From: Streptomyces sp. A2-16
Lineage (GTDB): Bacteria > Actinomycetota > Actinomycetes > Streptomycetales > Streptomycetaceae
Assembly: GCF_018128905.1 (NCBI RefSeq)
Contig: NZ_CP063808.1
Coordinates: 7,440,001-7,504,000 of the forward strand
DNA length: 64,000 bases
Reading direction: 5' to 3'
Below the pieces are notes generated by a model that was not told where the DNA came from, searched no databases, and saw only the letters and a list, made by a program, of their open reading frames with translations. Both the position numbers and the translations under genes were made by a program. This document shows, in pieces, positions 42,117 to 51,163 of this stretch (positions are counted from its first letter, which is position 1; each line of letters begins with the position of its first letter).

Positions 42117-43691
42117 TCACCGCAGACTACGGACGTCCAGATGCCTGAGCACCCGGTCCACGACCTCGGGGTCGGCCCCCGGCTCGCTCCGCGCCGCCAG
42201 CACCTCGTGCCGCGCCGCGCTCAGCATCTCGCCCTGGATCTGCCGCACCCGCTTGAGCCGCCGCCTGGCCTCGCGCCGCTCCTCGTCCCCCGTCTCGGGA
42301 TGGATCCGCACGCCGATCTCGAACGCCCGCCGCTGCATCTGCTCGGACAGTTCCTCCGGCAGCTCCTCCACGGCCTCGATCTCCCGCAGCCGCCGCTTGG
42401 CCGCCTTCGCCGCCCGGACCGCGAGGGCCTTCTCGAACTCCTTCTCCCGCTCGCTGTCGGCCCGCACCCCCAGCCGCTTCACCAGCCACGGCAGCGTCAG
42501 CCCCTGGAGCACCAGCGTCGCCATGATCACACCGAACGCGATGAAGACGATCTCGTCCCGGTCGGGAAAGCCCGCGCCCGATTCGGTCTCCAGCGGAATG
42601 GCCAGCGCCAGCGCCACCGACGCCACGCCCCGCATCCCGGACCACCACATGATGACGGTCTCCCGCCAACTCGTCGGGATCTCCTCGCTGTAGTCCCGCC
42701 TCGCGTGCATCCGCTTGGTGAGCCAGGTGGCCGGCATCAGCCACGCGAGCCGTACGAGGACGACCACGGCGACGATCGTCCCGGCCCAGCCGAGCATCTC
42801 GCCCCAGCGCCCGGACGCGGTCCGGATCGCGTTGTGCAGCTCCAGTCCGATGAGCCCGAAGGCCACGCCGGTGACGAGGGTGTCGACGATGTCCCAGAAG
42901 GTGTGCCCGGCCAGCCGGGTCATCACGTCGTCGGCGTCGGTGCCGTACTCGGCGAGGAAGAGGGCGGTGGTCAGCACGGCGAGCACACCGGAGCCGTGGA
43001 GCTCCTCGGCGAGCACGTAGGAGGCGTACGGCACGAGCACCGTCAGCCCGATCTGGAGGGTGGCGTCGCCCAGCAGATCCATCAGCTTGTTGGCGCCCCA
43101 GCCCAGCACCAGCCCCACGACGACGGCGACCACCGCGGAGAGCACGAGCTCGAAGACGGCCTCCCCGGGCTTGAACGAGCCGCTGACGGCCGCGGCGACG
43201 GCCACGTGGTAGAGCACGATCGCCGTCACGTCGTTGAAGAGCCCCTCGCCCTCCAGGATGGACACCAGCCTTCGGGGCAGCCCGAGTTGGCCCGCGACCG
43301 CGGTCGCGGCGACCGGGTCGGGCGGCGCGACCAGCGCGCCCAGTGCGACGGCGGCGGCGATCGGCAGCCCCGGCACGATCGCGTGGGCGACGACGGCGAC
43401 GCACAGGGTCGTCACGAACACGAGCGCCACGGCCAGCAGGAAGATCGGCCGCTTGTTGGCCGTGAACTGCCGCCAGGACGTGCGCCGCACCGCCGCGTAG
43501 AGCAGGGGTGGCAGCAGGATGGGAAGGATCAGCTCGGGCGGGATGTCGACATTCGGTACGAAGTCCAGCACCGCCAGCACGATCCCGAGCAGTGTCATCA
43601 GCACCGGCGCCGGCAACCCGAGCCGGTCCCCCACCGGGACACTGATCAGAGCCCCCAGCAACAGCACGAACAACAGGGCCAACTGATCCAC
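42117..43691 (-). CDS. CPA1-type Na+/H+ antiporter
   Basis: A 524-residue antiporter with about twelve membrane segments and the family motifs LGALVAPPDPVAATAV and EGEGLFNDVTAIVLY, which hold the ion-binding and acid residues, and WSGMRGVASVALALAIP. Its C-terminal 130 residues are a long charged helical cytoplasmic tail (AKRRLREIEAVEELPEELSE), as in bacterial NhaP/YjcE proteins, that could sense pH or ions. GTG start at 43691. It stands alone; role in pH or sodium homeostasis is inferred. Confidence 0.92.
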   Translation of the reverse strand: MDQLALLFVLLLGALISVPVGDRLGLPAPVLMTLLGIVLAVLDFVPNVDIPPELILPILLPPLLYAAVRRTSWRQFTANKRPIFLLAVALVFVTTLCVAVVAHAIVPGLPIAAAVALGALVAPPDPVAATAVAGQLGLPRRLVSILEGEGLFNDVTAIVLYHVAVAAAVSGSFKPGEAVFELVLSAVVAVVVGLVLGWGANKLMDLLGDATLQIGLTVLVPYASYVLAEELHGSGVLAVLTTALFLAEYGTDADDVMTRLAGHTFWDIVDTLVTGVAFGLIGLELHNAIRTASGRWGEMLGWAGTIVAVVVLVRLAWLMPATWLTKRMHARRDYSEEIPTSWRETVIMWWSGMRGVASVALALAIPLETESGAGFPDRDEIVFIAFGVIMATLVLQGLTLPWLVKRLGVRADSEREKEFEKALAVRAAKAAKRRLREIEAVEELPEELSEQMQRRAFEIGVRIHPETGDEERREARRRLKRVRQIQGEMLSAARHEVLAARSEPGADPEVVDRVLRHLDVRSLR

Positions 43692-43856
43692 GGTGAGAAC
43701 TCCGGGCAGATCGACAAACCAACGGTCACTTCAGTCTGCCCGCAAAACGCCCCAACCCGCCCGACCGCCGCTCCCGCAAGGCCTTCAACCGCCGGCGCTC
43801 AGCCGTCAGCCGCCACGGGCCACCCGTCAGCCGTCACGCCCGTCACTCACAACCCG

Positions 43857-44327
43857 TCAGAGAACCCGCCGCATGGCCCGGTGCGGTATCCCCGCGTCCG
43901 GGAACTCCGGCCCGTACGCCTCGTACCCGAGCCGCTCGTAGAACCCCAGCGCGTGCGTCTGGGCGTGCAGATCCACGGCCGTCAGCCCACGCGCGCGTGC
44001 CGCGTCCTCGACGGCCGCCACCAGCGCGGCCCCCACCCCGAGCCCGCGCGCCTCCCGGGTCACCGCGAGCCGCCCCAGGGACCCCACGGACACCTCGCCG
44101 CCGGTCTTCCCTGCCGCCGCCTCGCCGTACAGCAGCCGCCCGGTCCCGAGCGGCACCCCGTCCTCCCGAACGGCCAGCACATGCACCGCCACGGCGTCGT
44201 AGGAGTCGTACTCGATGTCCTCGGGCACACCCTGCTCGCCTACGAAGACCTCCTTGCGCACCGCGAAGCAGGACTCCCGGTCGGCGGGGTCCTCGGCGAT
44301 CCGCACCTCGTACGCGCCCGTGCTCAC
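43857..44327 (-). CDS. GNAT-family N-acetyltransferase
   Basis: A 156-residue GNAT with the family C-D motifs CFAVRKEVFVGEQGVPEDIE and the CoA-binding loop VTREARGLGVGAALVAAVED, then FYERLGYEAYGPEFPDAGI. The GVPE-x-x-E pattern is that of YitH/ElaA-like proteins. GTG at 44327 overlaps the rluD stop (GTGA), so it is translated together with rluD. The acyl acceptor is unknown. Confidence 0.87.
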   Translation of the reverse strand: MSTGAYEVRIAEDPADRESCFAVRKEVFVGEQGVPEDIEYDSYDAVAVHVLAVREDGVPLGTGRLLYGEAAAGKTGGEVSVGSLGRLAVTREARGLGVGAALVAAVEDAARARGLTAVDLHAQTHALGFYERLGYEAYGPEFPDAGIPHRAMRRVL

Positions 44328-45268
44328 CCGTAGGTCTCCGCCCGCACCAGGTCCAGGGCCTGCTGGAGGTCCTCCGGATATTCGCTCGCGAACTCCACCC
44401 ACTCCCCGTCCCCGGGGTGCTCGAAGCCGAGCCGCACGGCGTGCAGCCACTGCCGGGTCAGCCGCAGCCGCTTGGCGAGGGTCGGGTCCGCGCCGTAGGT
44501 CAGGTCGCCGACGCAGGGATGGCGGTGGGCCGCCATGTGGACGCGGATCTGGTGGGTGCGCCCGGTCTCCAGCTTCACGTCGAGCAGCGAGGCCGCGCGG
44601 AACGCCTCGATGAGGTCGTAGTGCGTCACGGACGGCTTGCCCTCGGCGGTGACCGCCCACTTGTAGTCGTGCTGGGGGTGCCGGCCGATGGGTGCGTCGA
44701 TGGTGCCGCTGGTGGGGTCAGGGTGGCCCTGGACGAGCGTGTGGTACCGCTTGTCGACCGTGCGCTCCTTGAACTGGCGCTTGAGCGAGGTGTACGCCCG
44801 CTCCGACTTGGCCACGACCATCAGCCCCGAGGTGCCCACGTCGAGCCGGTGCACGATGCCCTGGCGCTCGGCGGCACCGGAGGTGGAGATGCGGTATCCG
44901 GCGGCGGCGAGCCCGCCGATCACGGTCGTGCCGGTCCAGCCGGGGCTGGGGTGCGCGGCGACCCCGACCGGCTTGACGATCACGACCACGTCGTCGTCGT
45001 CATGGACGATCTCCATGCCCTCGACCGGCTCGGCGACGATCTGCACCGGCGCGGCCGCCTGCGGCATCTCGACCTCCAGCCAGGCCCCGCCGTGCACCCG
45101 CTCGGACTTCCCGACCACCGACCCGTCGACCATGACCTTCCCCGCGGCTGCGAGCTCGGCCGCCTTGGTACGGGAGAAGCCGAACATGCGGGAGATGGCG
45201 GCGTCGACGCGCTCGCCCTCCAGGCCGTCGGGCACGGGCAGGGTACGGATCTCGGGAATCGTGCTCAC
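44324..45268 (-). CDS. rluD: Large-subunit rRNA pseudouridine synthase D family
   Basis: Converts uridine to pseudouridine in 23S rRNA (typically positions in helix 69). The 314-residue protein has an N-terminal S4 RNA-binding domain (RVDAAISRMFGFSRTKAAEL) and a pseudouridine synthase domain with the catalytic Asp143 in HRLDVGTSGLM. C-terminal KLETGRTHQIRVHMA is also conserved. GTG start at 45268. It overlaps the GNAT and lies 66 bases downstream of lspA on the same strand. Target position not proven. Confidence 0.93.
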   Translation of the reverse strand: MSTIPEIRTLPVPDGLEGERVDAAISRMFGFSRTKAAELAAAGKVMVDGSVVGKSERVHGGAWLEVEMPQAAAPVQIVAEPVEGMEIVHDDDDVVVIVKPVGVAAHPSPGWTGTTVIGGLAAAGYRISTSGAAERQGIVHRLDVGTSGLMVVAKSERAYTSLKRQFKERTVDKRYHTLVQGHPDPTSGTIDAPIGRHPQHDYKWAVTAEGKPSVTHYDLIEAFRAASLLDVKLETGRTHQIRVHMAAHRHPCVGDLTYGADPTLAKRLRLTRQWLHAVRLGFEHPGDGEWVEFASEYPEDLQQALDLVRAETYG

Positions 45269-45334
45269 CCGTCGAGTATGCCGGACAGCCCGGACGGCCC
45301 CGACCGGCCCTGTGGAAAACCGGAAGGCCGGGGC

Positions 45335-45910
45335 TCAGTCCTTGTGGACGGTTCCGTCCGGGTCCAGCCCCTTGAAGGACAGCAGCACGATCAGGATGCC
45401 GCCGCACACGATCGCCGAGTCGGCGAGGTTGAAGACCGCGAAGTGCTTGGGCGCGATGAAGTCGACGACCGCGCCCTCGAAGACGCCGGGCGAGCGGAAG
45501 AGCCGGTCGGTGAGGTTGCCGAGCGCACCGCCGAGCAGCAGTCCGAGCGCGATCGCCCAGGGCAGGCTGTAGAGCTTGCGGGCGAGCCGGGCGATGACCA
45601 CGATCACTGCGGCCGCGATCACCGTGAAGATCACGGTGAAGGCCTCGCCGAAGCCGAAGGCCGCGCCCGCGTTGCGGATCGCCTCGAACTTCAGCCAGTC
45701 CCCGATGATCTCGATCGGCTCGTGGTGCTCCAGCCTGGCGACCACGATCATCTTGCTGATCAGGTCGAGGGCGTACGCGAAGGCGGCCACCGTGAACAGC
45801 ACGGCGATCCGGCGCTTGCCCCTGGGCCGCGCCGTCTGGTCCTGCTCCGGCTCGGCCCCCGCCGCCTCTGGGGTATCCGGCGTACCGATGATGCGCTCCG
45901 CCTCTGCCAC
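45335..45910 (-). CDS. lspA: Lipoprotein signal peptidase (signal peptidase II)
   Basis: Cuts the signal peptide from diacylglyceryl-prolipoproteins. The 191-residue membrane protein shows the family catalytic Asp regions GGALGNLTDRLF and VFNLADSAIVCGGI and four transmembrane segments. An Ala/Glu-rich N-terminal 27-residue lead precedes the first span. GTG at 45910. It follows the DksA-like gene and precedes rluD on the minus strand. Lgt, which acts just before it, is at 4032. Confidence 0.94.
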   Translation of the reverse strand: MAEAERIIGTPDTPEAAGAEPEQDQTARPRGKRRIAVLFTVAAFAYALDLISKMIVVARLEHHEPIEIIGDWLKFEAIRNAGAAFGFGEAFTVIFTVIAAAVIVVIARLARKLYSLPWAIALGLLLGGALGNLTDRLFRSPGVFEGAVVDFIAPKHFAVFNLADSAIVCGGILIVLLSFKGLDPDGTVHKD

Positions 45911-45971
45911 GTGAGTCCCTCGACCTAGGTACCTGACTGAGGACGAGGGTACGACACGCCTCCAAGGACCC

Positions 45972-47294
45972 TCAGTACCGGCGTTCCTGCTTCTGCTTGC
46001 ACTCCACGCACAGGGTCGCGCGCGGGAAGGCCTGCATGCGTGCCTTGCCGATGGGGTTGCCGCAGTTCTCGCACAGGCCGTAGGTGCCGGCGTCGAGCCG
46101 TCCCAGGGCGCGTTCGGTCTGGGTGAGCATCTCGCGCGCGTTGGCCGCGAGGGCCATCTCGCTCTCGCGCGTGATGTTCTTCGTGCCGGTGTCGGCCTGG
46201 TCGTCGCCCGCGCCGTCCCCGGAGTCCCGCATGAGTCCGACCAGGGACTCCTCGGAGGTGGTGATCTCGGTGCGCAGCCGCAGCACCTCGGCGGTCAGCT
46301 CCGCGCGGGCCTCCTCGACCTCTTCGGGCGTCCATGGATCCTCACCCGGGCGCACCGCCAGTTCGCCGGGCTCCACCGCGGCGACACGCGCGTTGGGTAG
46401 GGCGGTCTTCGCCGCTGTGGCCGTGCCAGGGGTCTTCTTCGCAACCACCGTCGTGGCTCCCGTCTTTTTCGCGGCCCTCGCCGCGCCCGCCTTGTTGGCC
46501 GTGCTCTTCCTGGCCGCCCGCTTCGTGGGGGTGTGCTTCCCGGAGGTGCCCTGTCCGGTGTCCCCCTGCGGGACACCGGCCTCCGTGGCGGCCGTCTCCT
46601 CGACCGCGGTGTCCGCCGCGGCCGTCCTCTCCCCCGCGGCCTTCGTCGCGGTGGCGCCCTTTGCCGCCCTCTTCTCGGCGGCCGTGCTCTTCGTCGTGCT
46701 CTTCTCGGCGACCGCCTTCTTCTTCGTACCCGAGACTTTCTTCGTACCCGAGACCTTCTTCGCACCTGCGGCCTTCTTCGTGGCCACAGCTTTCTTCGTG
46801 GCCACAGCTTTCTTCGTGACCGCGGCTTTCTTCGTGACCGCAGCCTTCTTGGTACCCGCGGCCTTCTTCGTGACCGCGGCCTTCCTCGTGACCGACGCCT
46901 TTCCGACGCCCTTGGTGGGCTCCTCCGTCCCCCCGACAGGGGCCTCGGCCGTCGGTCTCCCGCCCGAGGTCTCGTCCTCCGCGGTCGCGTGCCCGCCGGA
47001 AGCCGCCGTGGCCTTCTTGGCGCCGCTCGCCCTCCGGGGCGCCGCCTTCTTCGCCACGCCCTTCTCCGCACCCGCACCCGCGCGCGTGCTCTTGACGGCG
47101 GCCTTCTTCGCGACGCTCTTCGCCGCCGCACCGACCGCCTTCACGGCCTTGACCGCACCCTTGGCGGGCGATGCGGCGGACGCCCCCTGCGCGCTCTTCT
47201 TGCCGCCCGCGCCCTTGGCCTCGCCGCCGGAGGCTCGGGCATGGCTGGAACGGCCCGACGCCGACTGCTGTACGGCGGTCTTCTTCGCCACCAT
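45972..47294 (-). CDS. TraR/DksA-type zinc-finger protein with long Lys/Ala histone-H1-like tail
   Basis: A 440-residue two-part protein. Residues about 330-440 are a DksA/TraR-type domain: coiled helices, then GTYGLCENCGNPIGKARMQA and ATLCVECKQKQERRY, giving a four-Cys zinc finger. Residues 1-320 are a Lys/Ala/Thr-rich basic tail with a hexapeptide repeat like TKKAAV, encoded by nine 18-base units at 46731-46892, reminiscent of histone H1 and of HU C-terminal tails. DksA-like proteins bind RNA polymerase; the tail would add nucleic acid binding. ATG at 47294 follows GAAGGGG. It is divergent from ileS. Role unknown in detail. Confidence 0.85.
   Translation of the reverse strand: MVAKKTAVQQSASGRSSHARASGGEAKGAGGKKSAQGASAASPAKGAVKAVKAVGAAAKSVAKKAAVKSTRAGAGAEKGVAKKAAPRRASGAKKATAASGGHATAEDETSGGRPTAEAPVGGTEEPTKGVGKASVTRKAAVTKKAAGTKKAAVTKKAAVTKKAVATKKAVATKKAAGAKKVSGTKKVSGTKKKAVAEKSTTKSTAAEKRAAKGATATKAAGERTAAADTAVEETAATEAGVPQGDTGQGTSGKHTPTKRAARKSTANKAGAARAAKKTGATTVVAKKTPGTATAAKTALPNARVAAVEPGELAVRPGEDPWTPEEVEEARAELTAEVLRLRTEITTSEESLVGLMRDSGDGAGDDQADTGTKNITRESEMALAANAREMLTQTERALGRLDAGTYGLCENCGNPIGKARMQAFPRATLCVECKQKQERRY
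46731..46892 (-). repeat. 18-base tandem repeat within the DksA-like gene
   Basis: Nine 18-base units (for example starting at 46731, 46749, 46767 and so on) with the shared core CTTCTTCG encode the hexapeptide family T-K-K-A-A-V/G on the minus strand. Variation in length among strains would change the tail. Confidence 0.8.
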
Positions 47295-47578
47295 GCCGCG
47301 GCCCCTTCACATATTGTGATCTTGCTCGCGAATCGTGCTGGGACGATAAATCGACTTGAGTCCCGCGGCAACGGGGCACGCCGCCCGATTCGCCCGCCCC
47401 ACGCACGCGGGGCGGGAAGCATGCATGCGTTGTGCCCAGCTCCCCGCCGGGTAATCCGCCGGATCGAGCGTCCCGGAATCCGAACAGTCGTGCCGCTCCA
47501 TTCGGGTCACGGCGGGCCCTGCGGCGACCTCCGCGCCCGGCCCCGGAAATCCGGTCGGCCAGTGTCCCCGGGGCGCCG

Positions 47579-47584
47579 TACACT
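47579..47584 (+). promoter_or_regulatory. Candidate -10 box of the ileS leader promoter
   Basis: TACACT lies about ten bases before the start of the ileS leader. The -35 is not clear (17-18 bases upstream is GTCGGCC). Inference from position. The rest of the stretch from 47295 to here is the divergent regulatory region between the DksA-like gene and ileS; I see no other feature. Confidence 0.4.
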
Positions 47585-47589
47585 GGGCG

Positions 47590-47875
47590 CAGCGAGAAGC
47601 GTGGATGGGGACGAGTAGCGGCGTACGCAGCCCAGAGCGACCCGGGGACGGTGGAAGCCCGGGGGCGAGCGCGACGCGAAGATCACCCCGGAGCCGCCGG
47701 AAGAAAGCCCGTCAGGGCCGGTAGACCCGGCATCGCGACCCCAATGAGGGGGCTCATCGACACACACCAGGTGTCGGCGGGCCAAGGAGGGTGGTACCGC
47801 GGGAGCGCGCCGAATCCGGCGCACGGGCTCTCGTCCCTCCGGACGGAAGGCAGCACATCCGCCGGAGGAAGACTG
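47590..47875 (+). promoter_or_regulatory. Translational T-box riboswitch for ileS
   Basis: The conserved T-box sequence AAGGAGGGTGGTACCGCGG is present at 47784-47802. TGGT at 47792-47795 can pair with the ACCA end of uncharged tRNA-Ile. A specifier candidate ATC lies at 47682-47684. Two exclusive pairings are visible: CCTCCGG (47836-47842) with CCGGAGG (47862-47868), hiding the ileS ribosome site, or GGAGGG (47786-47791) with CCCTCC (47835-47840), freeing it. Uncharged tRNA would favour the second. Translation-type control is usual for ileS in actinobacteria. Confidence 0.93.
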
Positions 47876-50800
47876 ATGACGCAGTACCGCCAGGTGCCCG
47901 CCCAGGTCGACCTGCCCGCGCTCGAGCACGCGGTGCTCGACTTCTGGCGCGAGCAGAAGATCTTCGCCAAGACCCTGGAGCAGTCCGAGGGCCGCCCCGA
48001 GTGGGTCTTCTACGAGGGCCCGCCGACCGCCAACGGCATGCCGGGCGCCCACCACATCGAGGCGCGCGTCTTCAAGGACGTCTTCCCCCGCTTCCGCACC
48101 ATGCGCGGCTACCACGTGGCCCGCAAGGCCGGCTGGGACTGCCACGGCCTCCCGGTGGAGCTCGCGGTCGAGAAGGAGCTCGGCTTCAGCGGCAAGAAGG
48201 ACATCGAGGCGTACGGCATCGCCGAGTTCAACGCCAAGTGCCGCGAGTCCGTGACCCGCCACACCGACGCCTTCGAGGCGCTCACGACCCGCATGGGCTA
48301 CTGGACCGACCTCCAGGACCCCTACCGCACGATGGACCCCGAGTACATCGAGTCGGTCTGGTGGTCGCTGAAGACGATCTTCGACAAGGGCCTGCTGGTC
48401 CAGGACCACCGCGTCGCCCCTTGGTGTCCGCGCTGCGGCACCGGCCTGTCCGACCACGAGCTGGCGCAGGGCTACGAGACGGTCGTGGACCCGTCCGTGT
48501 ACGTCCGTTTCCCGCTCACCTCCGGTCCGCTCGCCGGTAAGGCCGCGCTCCTGGTGTGGACGACGACCCCCTGGACCCTGGTGTCCAACACGGCGGTCGC
48601 CGCGCACCCCGAGGTCACCTACGTCGTCGCCACCGACGGCGAGGAGAAGCTCGTCGTCGCCGAGCCGCTGCTCGCCAAGGCGCTCGGCGAGGGCTGGGAG
48701 ACCACCGGCCAGTCCTTCACCGGCGCCGACATGGAGCGCTGGACCTATCAACGTCCGTTCGAGCTCGTGGAGTTCCCGGAGCAGGCGCACTACGTCGTCA
48801 ACGCCGAGTACGTCACGACCGAGGACGGTACCGGCCTGGTCCACCAGTCCCCCGCCTTCGGTGAGGACGACCTCAAGGTCTGCCGCGCCTACGGCCTGCC
48901 GGTCGTGAACCCGGTGCGCCCGGACGGCACCTTCGAGGAGGACGTCCCCCTCGTGGGCGGCGTCTTCTTCAAGAAGGCGGACGAAAAGCTCACCGAGGAC
49001 CTCCAGCAGCGCGGCCTCCTCTTCCGGCACATCCCGTACGAGCACAGCTACCCGCACTGCTGGCGCTGCCACACCGCGCTCCTCTACTACGCGCAGCCGT
49101 CCTGGTACATCCGCACCACCGCCGTCAAGGACCGCCTCCTCCAGGAGAACGAGAACACCAACTGGTTCCCGGAGACGGTCAAGCACGGCCGCTTCGGCGA
49201 CTGGCTGCAGAACAACATCGACTGGGCGCTGTCCCGCAACCGCTACTGGGGCACCCCGCTGCCGATCTGGCGCTGCGAGGACGACCACCTCACGGTCGTC
49301 GGCTCCCGCGCGGAGCTCACCGAGCTGACCGGCACGGACCACTCCGGCCTGGACCCGCACCGCCCGTACATCGACGAGGTCACCTTCGCCTGCCCCCAGG
49401 ACGGCTGCGGAAAGACGTCCACGCGCGTGCCGGAGGTCATCGACGCCTGGTACGACTCGGGTTCGATGCCGTTCGCGCAGTGGGGCTACCCGTACAAGAA
49501 CAAGGAACTGTTCGAGTCCCGCTACCCGGCGCAGTTCATCTCCGAGGCCATCGACCAGACGCGAGGCTGGTTCTACACGCTGATGGCCGTCGGCACTCTG
49601 GTCTTCGACAAGTCGTCGTACGAGAACGTCGTCTGCCTCGGCCACATCCTCGCCGAGGACGGCCGCAAGATGTCCAAGCACCTGGGCAACACCCTGGAGC
49701 CGATCCCGCTGATGGACCGGCACGGCGCGGACGCGGTGCGCTGGTTCATGGCAGCCGGCGGCTCCCCGTGGGCGGCTCGTCGCGTGGGCCACGGCACCAT
49801 CCAGGAGGTCGTCCGCAAGACGCTCCTCACGTACTGGAACACGGTCGCCTTCCAGGCCCTGTACGCCCGTACGTCCAACTGGGCGCCCAGCGCGGCGGAC
49901 CCGGCCCCGGCAGACCGCCCGGTCCTGGACCGCTGGCTGCTGTCCGAACTGCACGCGCTGACCGACCAGGTGACCCAGTCCCTGGAGGCGTACGACACCC
50001 AGCGCGCCGGCAAGCTCCTTTCGGCGTTCGTGGACGACCTGTCCAACTGGTACGTACGCCGGTCCCGGCGCCGTTTCTGGCAGGGCGACAAGGCCGCGCT
50101 GCGCACCCTGCACGAGGTCGTCGAGACGGTCACCAAGCTGATGGCCCCGCTGACCCCGTTCATCACCGAGCGGGTCTGGCAGGACCTGGTCGTGCCGGTC
50201 ACCCCGGGCGCCCCGGAGTCGGTGCACCTGACCTCCTGGCCGGAGGCGGACCTGACCGCCATCGACCCGGAGCTGTCGAAGCAGATGGTCCTGGTGCGCC
50301 GGCTCGTCGAGCTGGGCCGGGCCACGCGCGCGGAGTCGGGCGTGAAGACCCGCCAGCCGCTGTCCCGGGCGCTCGTGGCCGCGACCGGCTTCGACGCCCT
50401 GGACCGTGAACTGCACGCGCAGATCACCGACGAGCTGAACGTGAGCGCGCTCGCCTCCCTCAGCGAGGTCGGCGGCAGCCTGGTCGACACCACGGCGAAG
50501 GCCAACTTCCGCGCCCTGGGCAAGCGTTTCGGCAAGCGCGTCCAGGACGTGGCGAAGGCCGTCGCGAACGCCGACGCGGCCGCGCTGTCCCTCGCCCTGC
50601 GCGAGGGCACGGCCTCGGTCGAGGTCGACGGCGAGACGATCGCTCTGGCCCCGGACGAGGTGATCATCACCGAGACCCCGCGCGAGGGCTGGTCGGTGGC
50701 CTCCGACTCCGGTGCGACGGTCGCCCTCGACCTGGAGATCACGGAGGAGCTCCGGCAGGCGGGCCTGGCCCGTGACGCGATCCGTCTGATCCAGGAGGCC

Positions 50801-51013
50801 CGCAAGAACAGCGGCCTCGACGTGGCCGACCGCATCGCCCTGCGCTGGACGGCCACGGACCCGGCCGTGATCGCGGCCCTGTCCGAGCACAGCGCCCTGA
50901 TCGCCGACGAGGTCCTTGCGACGGACTTCGCCCAGGGCGAGGCGGACGACAGCTACGGCACCCCGTTCACCGACGAGGGCCTGTCGCTGACGTTCCGTCT
51001 GCGCAAGGCGTAA
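47876..51013 (+). CDS. ileS: Isoleucyl-tRNA synthetase
   Basis: Charges tRNA-Ile with isoleucine. The 1045-residue class I enzyme has the HIGH-like motif GPPTANGMPGAHH, editing domain, and KMSKHLGN in place of KMSKS. ATG at 47876 follows GGAGGAAGACTG and is right after the T-box sequestering helix; the longer upstream frame simply reads through the leader. The editing region holds VLVWTTTPWTL-type signature (LLVWTTTPWTLVSN). This motif set is that of the actinobacterial, eukaryote-like type; mupirocin tolerance is possible by analogy. A strong terminator follows. Confidence 0.96.
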   Translation: MTQYRQVPAQVDLPALEHAVLDFWREQKIFAKTLEQSEGRPEWVFYEGPPTANGMPGAHHIEARVFKDVFPRFRTMRGYHVARKAGWDCHGLPVELAVEKELGFSGKKDIEAYGIAEFNAKCRESVTRHTDAFEALTTRMGYWTDLQDPYRTMDPEYIESVWWSLKTIFDKGLLVQDHRVAPWCPRCGTGLSDHELAQGYETVVDPSVYVRFPLTSGPLAGKAALLVWTTTPWTLVSNTAVAAHPEVTYVVATDGEEKLVVAEPLLAKALGEGWETTGQSFTGADMERWTYQRPFELVEFPEQAHYVVNAEYVTTEDGTGLVHQSPAFGEDDLKVCRAYGLPVVNPVRPDGTFEEDVPLVGGVFFKKADEKLTEDLQQRGLLFRHIPYEHSYPHCWRCHTALLYYAQPSWYIRTTAVKDRLLQENENTNWFPETVKHGRFGDWLQNNIDWALSRNRYWGTPLPIWRCEDDHLTVVGSRAELTELTGTDHSGLDPHRPYIDEVTFACPQDGCGKTSTRVPEVIDAWYDSGSMPFAQWGYPYKNKELFESRYPAQFISEAIDQTRGWFYTLMAVGTLVFDKSSYENVVCLGHILAEDGRKMSKHLGNTLEPIPLMDRHGADAVRWFMAAGGSPWAARRVGHGTIQEVVRKTLLTYWNTVAFQALYARTSNWAPSAADPAPADRPVLDRWLLSELHALTDQVTQSLEAYDTQRAGKLLSAFVDDLSNWYVRRSRRRFWQGDKAALRTLHEVVETVTKLMAPLTPFITERVWQDLVVPVTPGAPESVHLTSWPEADLTAIDPELSKQMVLVRRLVELGRATRAESGVKTRQPLSRALVAATGFDALDRELHAQITDELNVSALASLSEVGGSLVDTTAKANFRALGKRFGKRVQDVAKAVANADAAALSLALREGTASVEVDGETIALAPDEVIITETPREGWSVASDSGATVALDLEITEELRQAGLARDAIRLIQEARKNSGLDVADRIALRWTATDPAVIAALSEHSALIADEVLATDFAQGEADDSYGTPFTDEGLSLTFRLRKA

Positions 51014-51024
51014 GCAGCAGAACG

Positions 51025-51053
51025 AAGGCCCGGTCCTGCGAGGACCGGGCCTT
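51025..51053 (+). terminator. Terminator after ileS
   Basis: A perfect 12-bp stem AAGGCCCGGTCC (51025-51036) with 51042-51053 around TGCGA, 12 bases beyond the ileS stop, followed by CTTCATG. Confidence 0.85.
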
Positions 51054-51089
51054 CTTCATGTCCGCGACACCGTGATCAACACGCGTAAA

Positions 51090-51128
51090 AGGGCGGGACC
51101 CCGGATGAAAAATCCGGGGTCCCGCCCT
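51090..51128 (-). terminator. Terminator after divIVA
   Basis: A perfect 17-bp stem (51090-51106 with 51112-51128) around a GAAAA loop. On the minus strand it is followed by TTTACG, so the reading strand of divIVA has a short U run: a convincing intrinsic terminator, 36 bases beyond the divIVA stop. Confidence 0.9.
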
Positions 51129-51163
51129 GAACGCTGCCGACGCCTAAGGCGTACTAGAGGCCG

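Noticed and set aside
47432..47875. ileS coding region extended to 47432
   Set aside because: The extra 148 codons read through the T-box leader; the SD and normal IleRS start are at 47876.
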